From NCBI RefSeq assembly GCF_022352055.1, contig NZ_JAKRWM010000014.1, forward strand, positions 186,001 to 250,000: a DNA stretch of 64,000 bases. The letters are read 5' to 3'. The number at the start of each line of letters is the position of its first letter. Positions within the stretch are counted from its first letter, which is position 1. The stretch is from Cohnella mopanensis (lineage in GTDB: Bacteria; Bacillota; Bacilli; Paenibacillales; Paenibacillaceae). The position numbers were made by a program, and so were the translations under genes. The notes beneath the pieces are model-generated. The model did no database searches, was not told the origin of the DNA, and saw nothing but the letters and a program-made list of their open reading frames with translations. Positions 27,294 to 36,179 of this stretch are shown piece by piece.

Positions 27294-27524
27294 AACCAAC
27301 CTCCTTCGTTTTTTGTCTTCCCTTATCCAAACACATCCGAAAGCGGCTTCCTACGGCCAAAATCGGCTTCATGTCACACGATTCTACTTCCCCGAAGTCA
27401 CATAAACGGACAATGTAACACTTTTATACCTATCTGCTTACAAGGGGGATGAGGTTATTGACGGCGCGAGGCGTACATAATACCCTTTGTTTCTAGGCTC
27501 TATAATTGAAGGGGGGAAATGCGG

Positions 27525-29858
27525 ATGGGGCGATGGGGTAAAAGATGGAGAGTGAGCTTCCGGAGCATTTTCTTCCGGTTCATTATTTTGTTCGTGTCGA
27601 TTTCCGTACTCATTCAAATCATTAATTTCGTGACCTATAACGTATATTTGCAATACGTGCAGAACCGGATCGAGCGAAATTACGATAGCTCGCTTGCTAA
27701 TGTGGCTTCCTCTCTCAACCATCTGTTCGAAGGAATCTATCAATCCAATTTTCTGCTATCGCTCGATCCGAGCGTTCTTAGCGTTTTCTCCGGGGAAGGA
27801 GATAACAAGGGCACCTCCAAGTATGCCGACATCAGCCAAACTGTTCGCTCCTTGGCCCGAATTCAATACATCGATTCCTCGATCGACAGCGCTTATATTT
27901 ACAAACGCAAGGACGACCTGATCATCAGCAATGAAGGCACATACTCGGCCTCTTATTTCTATGACAAGGTGTATCGCTTCGAGGAGTATCCCGCGGACTT
28001 CTGGAAATCGCACAGCTCGGGTTACAAGCTGTTCTCTATCTTGCCGCCGTCGCAGATTAGCGGGTCGGAGCGGAATGAAGGCAAGGTGATTATTCCGATC
28101 GTTCAATCGAAGATCGCCGAATATTGGTCCAACAACCTGTACGTTATTAACCTGAACGCCAAGAACATCGTCCGATTGCTTCAGGATTACAAGCTTACGC
28201 CGGGCAGCGTGCTGTTCATTGCCGACAAGAATGGGACAGTGCTCGCTTCGTCGGAGCCGGATTTTGTCAGCAATCCGGAGCTGCAGACGTTCATGGGGGG
28301 CATTCTAGAACAATCCGCCGGCAAGTCGCCGGCAGTCTATAAAAAACAAAAAATGAGGGTCGTCACCCTCAATACGAATTTCTTCTATAACGATGTCGTT
28401 ATGATCGCCGCCGTACCGGAGAACGATATTCGCAGCAGCTTGAGCAACATGGAGAAGTTAAGGTGGGTTTCGGCGATATTCACGCTGCTGCTCAGTTTGA
28501 TTCTGTCCGTTGCCTTCAGCAAAAACCTGTATGCGCCCATCAAGTCGCTCGTCGATCGCCTGAACGGACCTCAAGCGAAGGGCAAACGCGCCATGAACGA
28601 ATTCGAGTATTTGAATGACGAGATCGGGCGCATTATGACTAACGTGCAGTCGCTTAATCAGCAGCTTTCCTATGCGCTTCCGCTCGCTAACGAGCAATTT
28701 TTGGTGAAGATGCTGAAGTACAATTACTTATATGACGACGTAAGCGTGGAGGCATACCAGAAGAATAGTAGCTTCTCGTTCGAGAATGACCACTTCATGA
28801 TCGCGTTGTTTCAATTCAACTTCCGGAAGCCGTTCTATGATTCGTTCAACGAATCGTTCCAGAACGATTCTTCGCGAATGCTGATGAAATTGCTGAAGTC
28901 TTTGCTGCCATTGGACTACCCTTGTTATTTGTTGGAGATGGATTCGCATTTGTTCTGTCTGCTGGCCAACGTTCCCGAGGGGGCGGATCAAGCTTTGTAT
29001 GAGCGGTATTGCGAGGATATCGTGGAGTTATTCCGCAAGGACGAGGACTTCCTGAGGGTTCATGCGGGAATCGGATGCGTGCGTAAAGGCTATAAGGGCA
29101 TGCGGCAATCTTATATTGAAGCGATGAAGGCGCTTTGGCGTATTTCGCCGTTCGATGGCAAACGGGTCTATACGTTCACGGAAGCCGATCATGACCAGGA
29201 CGTGACGCGATACCTATTAAGCAAAGAAGACGAGAACCGGTTGTTCAACCTTCTGTTGTCCGGTAAGAAAGAGGAATTGCACATCCTGTTGAAACAGATC
29301 ATCGATCATAATCTTTCCGCCGGAATGACGGCTCCGCTGCTTCGCGAATTGTACATGCGATTCTATATGATCGGCCTGCAGGTTCTGAAGCAGCGGGATA
29401 AAGAGCTAGACGAGGAGGTCGGCAAGTCGTACACGGGCTTCATCCTGTCCAACGATTCTCCTTCGGTCGACGAGATCACGGAATCTATTTTTTCCTATTT
29501 CGAGAATGTCGCGAACGTCTGCGGCGAGACGAACGACAAATTCGACGTCGGCTCCTTCAAGGCGTATATTGATCAGCACTTCCACGAGGATATTCATCTG
29601 GAGCTATTAGCCCAGAAGTATAATACCTCTTCGCAGTACATGTCCCGGTTGCTGAAGAGAGAGCTGGGAATCGGATTTCAGGAATACTTGCTGGATCTCA
29701 GAATCCGCAAAGCGAAGGAGTTGCTCGCGCAGTCGGATCGCAAAATCGGCGACATCTGGGAAGCCGTAGGCTTCAACAACCGGAATACGTTCATTCGGGC
29801 GTTCAAGGGGAAAGAGGGCATTACGCCTAGCGAATATCGGAGCAATATGAGTAAATAA
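27525..29858 (+). CDS. Membrane-bound AraC-family regulator (YesS-like)
   Basis: 777 residues. Membrane segments at about 14-38 and 304-322 enclose an extracellular sensor, followed by a cytoplasmic linker, a YesS-like middle domain and a C-terminal AraC HTH (about 678-775: NTSSQYMSRLLKRELGIGFQ, AVGFNNRNTFIRAFKGKEGI). It is thus a one-component sensor-regulator. I favour ATG 27525, 8 nt after GGGGGG; ATG 27519 is too close to it. Divergent from the second importer operon, its probable target. Confidence 0.92.
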   Translation: MGRWGKRWRVSFRSIFFRFIILFVSISVLIQIINFVTYNVYLQYVQNRIERNYDSSLANVASSLNHLFEGIYQSNFLLSLDPSVLSVFSGEGDNKGTSKYADISQTVRSLARIQYIDSSIDSAYIYKRKDDLIISNEGTYSASYFYDKVYRFEEYPADFWKSHSSGYKLFSILPPSQISGSERNEGKVIIPIVQSKIAEYWSNNLYVINLNAKNIVRLLQDYKLTPGSVLFIADKNGTVLASSEPDFVSNPELQTFMGGILEQSAGKSPAVYKKQKMRVVTLNTNFFYNDVVMIAAVPENDIRSSLSNMEKLRWVSAIFTLLLSLILSVAFSKNLYAPIKSLVDRLNGPQAKGKRAMNEFEYLNDEIGRIMTNVQSLNQQLSYALPLANEQFLVKMLKYNYLYDDVSVEAYQKNSSFSFENDHFMIALFQFNFRKPFYDSFNESFQNDSSRMLMKLLKSLLPLDYPCYLLEMDSHLFCLLANVPEGADQALYERYCEDIVELFRKDEDFLRVHAGIGCVRKGYKGMRQSYIEAMKALWRISPFDGKRVYTFTEADHDQDVTRYLLSKEDENRLFNLLLSGKKEELHILLKQIIDHNLSAGMTAPLLRELYMRFYMIGLQVLKQRDKELDEEVGKSYTGFILSNDSPSVDEITESIFSYFENVANVCGETNDKFDVGSFKAYIDQHFHEDIHLELLAQKYNTSSQYMSRLLKRELGIGFQEYLLDLRIRKAKELLAQSDRKIGDIWEAVGFNNRNTFIRAFKGKEGITPSEYRSNMSK

Positions 29859-29860
29859 CA

Positions 29861-30022
29861 CGAAGATAGTATGCGATCGCCATCATGCGGCGTCCTGTGA
29901 CGAACGGCGCCTACGCCGCCACAATCGCGCGCCGGGAGTGCGCTAAAAGGCTACCTCAAAGGAGTCGCGTCCAACAGTCCTTTTAGCGGAACGGGACTTT
30001 ACCTCCTTGCTCGTTTTCTAAC
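29861..30022. other. Intergenic stretch with two inverted repeats
   Basis: CGGCG-CCTA-CGCCG near 29905-29918 is a small GC hairpin. CGCTAAAAGG (29941-29950) pairs with CCTTTTAGCG (29979-29988) across a 28-nt loop. Neither has a convincing U-tract, though the second could act as a weak terminator for the AraC regulator gene. No coding sequence is evident. Confidence 0.5.
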
Positions 30023-30222
30023 GAAATAGATGGATATATACAGGTATTTAGAGGCGAAATCATCGGAATCTTAGAAATAACGGGAAAAGTACAGTTATTT
30101 CGCGGAGATAGGCTTTGTTCAGGCATGAATCAAGAAAAATAACTGTATTTTTCCATTAATTTTATTATTGCAGCTAGTACCCTTGAAGAATAACTGTACT
30201 TATCCATTTAATTTCAGTCACA
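30023..30222. repeat. Degenerate 51-bp repeat array, four units, two inverted (array 3)
   Basis: GAAATA-GGA-ACAG-TATTT motifs begin at 30023 and 30074, 51 bp apart, and the reverse-oriented AATAACTGTA-TCC-ATT motifs begin near 30138 and 30189, also 51 bp apart. The second unit has a perfect 8-bp inverted repeat, GAAATAAC and GTTATTTC, around an A-rich loop. It lies between the convergent AraC regulator and ANT(6)-like genes. Sequence is more decayed than in the other arrays. Confidence 0.75.
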
Positions 30223-30259
30223 GGTCGGTGCTCCCCCGCATTCTAGACGACGAATGTTT

Positions 30260-31099
30260 CTACCCTTCGCACTCCATGCGCAATCGCTTTATGTATTGGG
30301 ACACCCCGCGGTCTTCCTCGTGCGGATATTCGTAACCGAGCTGTTCAGCGACGGCGACTCCGACCGTTCTGGTGAGCTCCCCTGTCGCGATAAGCGCATC
30401 CCATATTCGCTCCGGATCGCTGTCCGAATACGTTCGAACGAAGTCCGTCCATAGGTTGTCCGGCAAATAACGTTCAAGCCACCTTCCCGCTTTTCCCGTG
30501 TTGACCGACCAGTCGTTATTCATCCCCACATACCAAGTCAACAGCGTAACGAGCGCGTCTCTCACGACTTCATCGAGCATGTATTTAGCATAGGGCAACT
30601 CTTTTCTCCATAGTCCCTTGGCGACGTTCGTCGAACACCACCAAATTTCATTAATCGCGCCCTCAACTTGCTGTCGGCTAGGCTTGCTTGTGACGTAAGA
30701 TCGGTCGCTTGGAGACTCGACGGTGCCCATCTGGTTATCCTTATCCAGAAGCACCTTCGTCAAGCTGTCCGTGGGCTCCACGATATGCTCTACCTTGCGG
30801 AACGAGAGGTCGATTCTGATCCCGTCGTTGAACAGCATCAAGAAAATATCCCACACCTCGCCGTTTTCCTCGATCTGGTTATGCTGCATGATCATCAACT
30901 CGCCGAAGCTTGCAATCCATTGCTGGTCTTCCGAGTAAGGAGCGATATCCGTCACTCCGTAGATGACGTCGTAGTCGCATAGGGCATCCTGCTTGACGTT
31001 CGGATTCACGCGGGAGCCGTTCAGGAGAACGACTTTAATTCGAGGATCCTGCTCGGCAAACGTTAACAATTGCCCGATGACTTCATTTTCGTTTCTCAT
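30260..31099 (-). CDS. Aminoglycoside 6-adenylyltransferase-like protein (ANT(6)/AadK family)
   Basis: 279 residues. The nucleotidyltransferase motif LLNGSRVNPN...CDYDVIYGVTD (about 25-52) has the GS and DxD residues, and FNDGIRIDLSF holds the third Asp; the C-terminal helical half also matches AadK (YVGMNNDWSVNTGKAGRWLERYL). Family members adenylylate streptomycin. Chromosomal copies are common in Bacilli and may or may not confer resistance. It stands alone between the universal stress gene and array 3, with a weak ribosome binding site. Confidence 0.88.
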   Translation of the reverse strand: MRNENEVIGQLLTFAEQDPRIKVVLLNGSRVNPNVKQDALCDYDVIYGVTDIAPYSEDQQWIASFGELMIMQHNQIEENGEVWDIFLMLFNDGIRIDLSFRKVEHIVEPTDSLTKVLLDKDNQMGTVESPSDRSYVTSKPSRQQVEGAINEIWWCSTNVAKGLWRKELPYAKYMLDEVVRDALVTLLTWYVGMNNDWSVNTGKAGRWLERYLPDNLWTDFVRTYSDSDPERIWDALIATGELTRTVGVAVAEQLGYEYPHEEDRGVSQYIKRLRMECEG

Positions 31100-31170
31100 G
31101 GGATCACCCGATTCTTGTTAATACTCTCTTTCTATAGTTTACCAATCATCTATATCCGTTTCCATTGAAA

Positions 31171-31193
31171 AGCCTGACCCGCCGGGTCAGGCT
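31171..31193 (-). terminator. Terminator of the universal stress protein gene
   Basis: AGCCTGACCC and GGGTCAGGCT form a perfect 10-bp stem with a 3-nt loop; leftward transcription gives UUUUC after it. It is 10 bp beyond the stop. Confidence 0.88.
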
Positions 31194-31202
31194 CTCTATC
31201 GT

Positions 31203-31634
31203 TTATTTCATAATCATAACCGGTATGTGCGCATGAAGGATGACATTGTGGCTAACGCTTCCGACCATGAATTCCTTGAACGAGCTCAAACCTCTGTTGC
31301 CCATAATGATCAAGTCGCAGTCGCTATTCTCGGCATAGTCGATAATGGCTTGGGCCGGCGAACCGGCGAGAATGACTACGTCCGCGTGCGGGAGATCTCC
31401 GGTGATTGCCCTCACCTTGTCGATAATTGCGTCTCCTTGTTCCTTCACCTGTTCCTGATAGCCGTCAGGCTGAGCGAAGGTCATGTCCGCGACGATAACC
31501 GGTTGCAAGTTAATGACATGCGCTACGGTTAGCAGCGTGGAAGGCTCTCTCCCGACGATTTGGATCGCTTTATCTAATGCTTTGCCGGAAGCTTTGGAGC
31601 CATCGTAAGGGACTAGGATGTGGTTGAAGATCAT
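31203..31634 (-). CDS. Universal stress protein (UspA family)
   Basis: 143 residues with the UspA fold: HILVPYDGSKASGKALDKAI at the N-terminus and the ATP-binding IIMGNRGLSSFKEFMVGSVS near the C-terminus (G-2x-G-9x-G-S type). GGAGGA lies 8 nt before ATG 31634; the in-frame ATG at 31649 overlaps this site and is less likely. Single-gene unit with its own terminator. Family proteins accumulate under starvation or stress; the precise role is unknown. Confidence 0.93.
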   Translation of the reverse strand: MIFNHILVPYDGSKASGKALDKAIQIVGREPSTLLTVAHVINLQPVIVADMTFAQPDGYQEQVKEQGDAIIDKVRAITGDLPHADVVILAGSPAQAIIDYAENSDCDLIIMGNRGLSSFKEFMVGSVSHNVILHAHIPVMIMK

Positions 31635-31809
31635 GACGAATTCCTCCATTTTATCTTTGTGCCGCGAAGAAAGTAAATAATCCGTTTATCGCGGCTTGGT
31701 TAGTTTCCCTCTTTTTACAGAAATTCACTCATGGATTGCCCATTTGACGGGAAAACCGATATAGTTAGAATGAGTCTGTGAGTATTTCATAAGAGGGTGG
31801 TAAGTCTTC

Positions 31810-32325
31810 ATGGTACAACTTAAACCAAAACATACGCGGATTAAACACGATATTCCCCTAACAGGGCAAGAAAGAGTTCTGCAAGTTTTAACGCTAATTG
31901 TATTCTTGTGGGGCATTGTCTATTTGGTGGCGCAATGGACCGATCTTCCGGCTACGGTTCCAGCCCACTACAATGGCAAAGGGGAAATCGACCGTTGGGG
32001 CAGCAAGTGGGAGTTGGCGATCCTACCGGCGATCGCGATTATTTTGAGCGCTGGGTTATCGGTACTCTCCCGATTTCCTCATCTGTATAACTATCCGGTT
32101 ACGATCACGGAGGAGAACGCGGTTAAGCAATATTCGCTTGCTAGGAAAATGGTGATTTGGATGAACCTCGAAATTCAGGTTCTATTTTGTTATATCGAAT
32201 GGACATCCGTTCAAGCGGCTCTCGGCAAAAGCGAAGGAATGTGGATGTGGTCGATTCCGATTTTGTTGGTCGTCTTGATGGGCACGTTGGTTGTTTATAT
32301 CATTCGCGCGTTCAGATCGAAGTAA
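31810..32325 (+). CDS. DUF1648 domain membrane protein
   Basis: 171 residues with four hydrophobic segments (about 27-43, 70-87, 115-130, 145-163). The DUF1648 signature is clear after the first helix: LPATVPAHYNGKGEIDRWGS. Related proteins such as SdpI carry this domain in immunity or signalling roles, but most members are uncharacterised. GAGGGTGG precedes the ATG. It precedes the ABC-F gene by 68 bp on the same strand and may be co-transcribed. Confidence 0.87.
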   Translation: MVQLKPKHTRIKHDIPLTGQERVLQVLTLIVFLWGIVYLVAQWTDLPATVPAHYNGKGEIDRWGSKWELAILPAIAIILSAGLSVLSRFPHLYNYPVTITEENAVKQYSLARKMVIWMNLEIQVLFCYIEWTSVQAALGKSEGMWMWSIPILLVVLMGTLVVYIIRAFRSK

Positions 32326-32393
32326 TCGTCGGGCTATTTATGATATGATACGGAGTGTTATTGCATTCCTTAGGCAAAGTAGGTTGATGTTCC

Positions 32394-34319
32394 ATGCATT
32401 TACTATCCGTTGAAAATATATCGAAAAGCTATAGCGATAAAATTTTGTTCGAGGACGTTACCTTCGGCATTGAAACGGGGGATAAAGTCGGCATCATCGG
32501 CGTTAACGGGACGGGCAAATCGACGTTCCTTAAGGTCATCGCGGGATTGGAGCCCGCCGATTCGGGTAAAGTATCGATCGGCCGGTCGGTCGTTCTTCGC
32601 ATGCTCGCGCAGGATCCGTCGTTCGCTCCTGAGGAGACGGCTCTTGAGCATGTGCTCGGCGGGAATTCTCCGCAATTGGAAGCCGTTCGCGACTATGCCG
32701 AGATCATGGAGGCATTGGCTCTGAATCCGGAGGACGTCCGGCTGCAGGAGCGGTTGGTTGCCGCCAATGCGCGAATGGACGAGCTAGGTGCTTGGCAACT
32801 GGAGAGCGAAGCGAAAACCGCGCTGACGAAACTAGGCATTCTGAATTATAACGACAAGGTATCGACGTTCTCCGGCGGACAACGCAAAAGGGTAGCCATG
32901 GCCGCGGCGCTGCTACAACCGTCAGATGTGCTTATCCTCGACGAGCCTACGAACCATATCGACAACGACTCCGTCGCATGGCTTGAAGGCATGCTTCAGA
33001 AGCGCAGAGGCGCGCTCCTTATGATTACGCATGATCGCTATTTCTTGGATCGGGTAAGCAATCGCGTGATCGAGCTGGATCAGGGCAGGGCTTACTTCTA
33101 CGAAGCGAACTATAGCCGGTTTCTCGAGCTGAAGCTCGAGAGGGAAGAGCGGGAAGCGGCATCGGAGGCGAAGCGCCAAAATTTGCTGCGCAACGAACTG
33201 GCTTGGATTCGCCGGGGCGCGCAAGCGCGTTCCACGAAGCAGAAAGCGCGGATCGACCGCTTCGAGGCGTTGAAGGAACAAGGACCCAAGGCATCCGCGG
33301 GCAAGATGGATGTGTCCATTGCTTCTTCGAGGCTGGGCAAGAAAATTATCGAGATTGAACATCTGGTTAAACGGTTCGGCGATCGCGCGTTGATCAACGA
33401 TTTAAGCTATATCGCCGTTCCTGAAGATAGAGTTGGTATCGTCGGACGCAACGGGAGCGGGAAATCTACGCTGCTGAAGCTGATTGCGGGCAAGCTTGAG
33501 CCCGATGAGGGCAGCGTGGAGCTCGGACCGACGGTGAAACTAGGATGGTTTAGCCAAGAGCACGAAGAGATGGACGAATCGCTTCGGGTCATGGAATATA
33601 TCCGCGAAGGGGCAGACCAGGTTAAGACGTCGGATGGCTCCACGATATCCGCGGGTCAGATGCTGGAACGGTTTCTGTTCTCGCCTTCCATGCAGTGGAC
33701 CGTCATCTCCAAGCTGTCCGGAGGAGAGAAGCGCCGGCTGCAACTGCTTCGCGTACTGCTTAATGCGCCCAATGTGCTTCTATTGGATGAGCCGACCAAT
33801 GACTTGGACATCGCCACTTTGACGGTGCTGGAAGATTATTTGGATGATTTTCCGGGCGTCGTCATTACGGTATCGCATGACCGCTATTTCCTCGACCGGA
33901 CGGCGGAACGGATTCTCGCTTTTGAAGGCGACGGCGTCGTTACGCACCATGTGGGCAACTACTCGGAGTATCAAGCTTTCGCGGAGCGGCAAGAGGCGTT
34001 GAAGCAGGCGGAAGCTGCCCCTGCCAAGACCGCGGCGGCTCCGGTTAAAACCGAGAGCAAAGATCGTCCGATCGTTAAGATGTCTTATAAGGATCAGAAG
34101 GATTTCGAGCAAATCGACGGTTGGATCGAGGAGACTGAAGAGGAGATTGCGACTGTCGCCAGGCAGATGGAAGAGTCGAGCAGCGACTCGATGCGGTTGC
34201 AGCAGTTAGCGGAGGAGCAGCAACGGCTGGGTGCGAAGTTGGACGGTTTGCTTGAGCGCTGGACGGAGCTCAACGAGCTGGCCGAGCTGATCGTGGCGAA
34301 CAAGAGCGGTAAATTCTAA
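32394..34319 (+). CDS. ABC-F family ribosome-associated ATPase (Uup/YfmR-like)
   Basis: 641 residues with two ATPase domains and no membrane segments. Domain 1: Walker A GVNGTGKST, signature FSGGQRKR, Walker B VLILDEPTNHID; domain 2: [29 protein letters not shown]. The interdomain linker is charged and helical (about 240-300), and a C-terminal coiled coil (about 565-635) follows, as in Uup/YfmR. These proteins act on the ribosomal E site and help with stalling or assembly; some relatives give antibiotic protection, but this looks like the housekeeping type. Ribosome binding site is weak. Confidence 0.9.
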   Translation: MHLLSVENISKSYSDKILFEDVTFGIETGDKVGIIGVNGTGKSTFLKVIAGLEPADSGKVSIGRSVVLRMLAQDPSFAPEETALEHVLGGNSPQLEAVRDYAEIMEALALNPEDVRLQERLVAANARMDELGAWQLESEAKTALTKLGILNYNDKVSTFSGGQRKRVAMAAALLQPSDVLILDEPTNHIDNDSVAWLEGMLQKRRGALLMITHDRYFLDRVSNRVIELDQGRAYFYEANYSRFLELKLEREEREAASEAKRQNLLRNELAWIRRGAQARSTKQKARIDRFEALKEQGPKASAGKMDVSIASSRLGKKIIEIEHLVKRFGDRALINDLSYIAVPEDRVGIVGRNGSGKSTLLKLIAGKLEPDEGSVELGPTVKLGWFSQEHEEMDESLRVMEYIREGADQVKTSDGSTISAGQMLERFLFSPSMQWTVISKLSGGEKRRLQLLRVLLNAPNVLLLDEPTNDLDIATLTVLEDYLDDFPGVVITVSHDRYFLDRTAERILAFEGDGVVTHHVGNYSEYQAFAERQEALKQAEAAPAKTAAAPVKTESKDRPIVKMSYKDQKDFEQIDGWIEETEEEIATVARQMEESSSDSMRLQQLAEEQQRLGAKLDGLLERWTELNELAELIVANKSGKF

Positions 34320-34320
34320 C

Positions 34321-34562
34321 CAATAAGCCCGCCACGCGAGCTTAAATAGGCGGAAGACGGCCAAGGGAACGAAATAAGCTCGCAACGCGAGCTTAAATAG
34401 CCGTAAGACGGCCTCGGGAACGAAATAAGCCCGCCACGCGAGCTTAAATAGGCGTAGGACAGCCGCGGGAACGTAATAAGCTCGCCACGCGAGCTTAAAC
34501 AGGCGGAAGTCGGCCAAGGGAACGAAATAAGCTCGCCACGCGAGCTTAAATAGCGGGAAACG
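34321..34562. repeat. 51-bp tandem repeat array, five units (array 4)
   Basis: The element CGCGAGCTTAAATAG recurs at 34335, 34386, 34437, 34488 and 34539: an exact 51-bp period. Each full unit carries TAAGCTCGC and GCGAGCTTA, a 9-bp inverted repeat around a 3-nt loop (one T-to-C change in some units), followed by a less conserved GGCGGAAGACGG segment. It begins 2 bp after the ABC-F stop and lies between convergent genes. Sequence is unrelated by eye to arrays 1 and 2. Confidence 0.93.
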
Positions 34563-34563
34563 C

Positions 34564-34606
34564 AAACAGGAGATATCCCATAGACATTACGGGATATCTC
34601 CTGTTT
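34564..34606. terminator. Bidirectional terminator after array 4
   Basis: AAACAGGAGATATCCC (34564-34579) pairs perfectly with GGGATATCTCCTGTTT (34591-34606); TTTTT follows rightward, and the leftward side ends in GTTTGCG. It can serve the ABC-F transcript after it crosses the array, and the heme-monooxygenase-like gene from the other side. Confidence 0.88.
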
Positions 34607-34619
34607 TTATTGAGGGCGA

Positions 34620-34994
34620 TCAAGCCTCGGGAAAGGTAAAAGCCACCTCGTGCACGCTAAGCTTAGCGCCAAGCATAATGCCCGATCCGGGCTTCGCGGG
34701 TTGCTCGCCATGGCTCGGCTGATCTCCTGCCGGAGCTCCCTCGGGAGGCTTAGGGCGAGAATGGGCATGCGCTTGCTTAAAGGCATCGCTGTTCACCCAG
34801 CCATCGAAAGCTTCCCGGCTCGCCCAAGTAGTGCACACTTTGAGCTCATCGTGCTCTTCGCCAGCCTCGGTCAACAATTCCATGCGGACAAAACCGGGCG
34901 CATGCTGCACTCCTTTCGGATTTTTGAACCTTTCGACGATTTCTCCTACGTGGCCTGATTTGATTTTTATCGTATTGATAGCAACGATCATCAT
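34620..34994 (-). CDS. Antibiotic-biosynthesis-monooxygenase domain protein, IsdG/HmoA-like
   Basis: 124 residues, ferredoxin-like ABM domain. An Asn near the start (INTIKI), Trp in TTWASREAF and His in QAHAHS fit the Asn/Trp/His set of IsdG-type heme-degrading monooxygenases, and FKNPKGVQHAPGFVRMELL is typical of that group. A Pro/Gly-rich stretch (about 78-104) separates the His from the last strand and is unusual. No Fur box is evident upstream. Heme degradation is the family role; iron scavenging here is inferred. Confidence 0.83.
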   Translation of the reverse strand: MMIVAINTIKIKSGHVGEIVERFKNPKGVQHAPGFVRMELLTEAGEEHDELKVCTTWASREAFDGWVNSDAFKQAHAHSRPKPPEGAPAGDQPSHGEQPAKPGSGIMLGAKLSVHEVAFTFPEA

Positions 34995-35148
34995 ACTATC
35001 CCCTCTCGGTTATGGTTTCACCTTCTAAGTGTAACAAACTTATGGCGTAACCAGAAATCGGCAGGGGAGAGGTAGTGGTAGAAGTGGTGGGAGAGGTAGT
35101 GGGAGACAAGGATGATCCTAGGGGACGAGCGGTTAGAGTAAGCGTGCA

Positions 35149-35182
35149 AGAGAGGTGCAAGAGAGGTGCAAGAGTCGAGCAA
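35149..35182. repeat. Short 11-bp direct repeat
   Basis: GTGCAAGAGAG is repeated three times in a row from about 35149, the last copy imperfect. Just before it, 35070-35105 has several GGTAGTGG-like purine-rich repeats. Small slippage-type repeat in the 200-bp gap upstream of the heme-monooxygenase-like gene and after the sbnB stop. Confidence 0.7.
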
Positions 35183-35192
35183 GAGATTCCGC

Positions 35193-36161
35193 TTAACCAT
35201 CTAACAGAACGCCGATGCCAAGCCTCTCCGCTTCCCGCCAATAATAAGCGGCGAGGGTCATATCGAAGGCGGCCATCCCCATCGGATTGAAGAAAATCGG
35301 CTCGGATGGGGCCGCAACCTCCAACGCCCGCTCATAAACAACGTTCCGCAAGGACACGGTATCTCGCTCGGTTAGCCCGGCTTGCGTATGAAGCTGTTCG
35401 ATATCGGTATTTTCCCGACATACTTCTTGCCAATTGTCGACGACGATGGCTTTAACGGAGCGTACGTTTTGCGGCGTGTATTCGCGCAAGGAAATGTTCA
35501 TGAGCAGGCTGCCGGGTAGCGGGGGTTCATCGATATAACGCTCGGTGGACGAGGTGCAGGTGAAGACGATATCGCTATGCCTGTAGACTTCCTGCCAATC
35601 TGAGGCGACAACACTCATGACCCGCCATTGCGGATCGAGGGTTGCGGGATCGATGCCCCTCACATCATGCAGTCTAATGCTGTCAACTTTGTCGCCGAAC
35701 ATAGCGAGGACCATCTCCAACTGTCTACGCCCGATCGGTCCCCAACCGATCATGCCGACTCTGTATCGACTCAAGCGCCTCAGCGCAAAAAATGGACGCA
35801 GCATGACAGCGCTGACCGCCGCCGTCCGAAGCTCGCTGAGCAGGCCGCTATTGAGAATCGCAACGGGAACGCCATCCGCGGGATCGTTAAGAATGATCGT
35901 GCTGTGCGCCCGGGGTTTCCCCTGTGCCACGTTGCCGGGGAAGCTAGCGATCCACTTGATACCGCTAATATCCGTACTTCCTCCAACGAACGAAGGCATG
36001 GCAATGATTCGGTTGCCCGGATGCCTGAACCGCAAGTACGGCTTGAGCGGCTGGACGACTTCGGGAGTATCCAGCAGAAGCAAGGTCGATTCGATCAGGT
36101 CGGCTAGACGCGGCCAATCGATGCCGATGTCGCGAATATGATCATTGTTTAAGTATCTCAT
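35193..36161 (-). CDS. sbnB: 2,3-diaminopropionate biosynthesis protein SbnB
   Basis: 322 residues, ornithine cyclodeaminase/mu-crystallin family. The NAD-binding turn reads GMIGWGPIGRRQ (about 143-154). In Staphylococcus aureus SbnB oxidatively cleaves the SbnA product to give L-2,3-diaminopropionate and 2-oxoglutarate. It follows sbnA by 18 bp, and both follow an adenylate-forming enzyme gene. The sbnA neighbour makes this assignment much safer than the family alone, which also includes alanine dehydrogenases and cyclodeaminases. Confidence 0.9.
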   Translation of the reverse strand: MRYLNNDHIRDIGIDWPRLADLIESTLLLLDTPEVVQPLKPYLRFRHPGNRIIAMPSFVGGSTDISGIKWIASFPGNVAQGKPRAHSTIILNDPADGVPVAILNSGLLSELRTAAVSAVMLRPFFALRRLSRYRVGMIGWGPIGRRQLEMVLAMFGDKVDSIRLHDVRGIDPATLDPQWRVMSVVASDWQEVYRHSDIVFTCTSSTERYIDEPPLPGSLLMNISLREYTPQNVRSVKAIVVDNWQEVCRENTDIEQLHTQAGLTERDTVSLRNVVYERALEVAAPSEPIFFNPMGMAAFDMTLAAYYWREAERLGIGVLLDG

Positions 36162-36179
36162 TCCAACCTACACCCTCTA

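Noticed and set aside
27458..27506. Promoter for the membrane AraC regulator (TTGACG with TATAAT)
   Set aside because: The spacing between the two elements is about 37 bp and the TATAAT is almost on the ribosome binding site; no convincing pair was found.
30260..31099. Acquired antibiotic-resistance gene on a mobile element
   Set aside because: No transposase, integrase or flanking repeats of a mobile element; AadK-type genes are commonly chromosomal in Bacilli.
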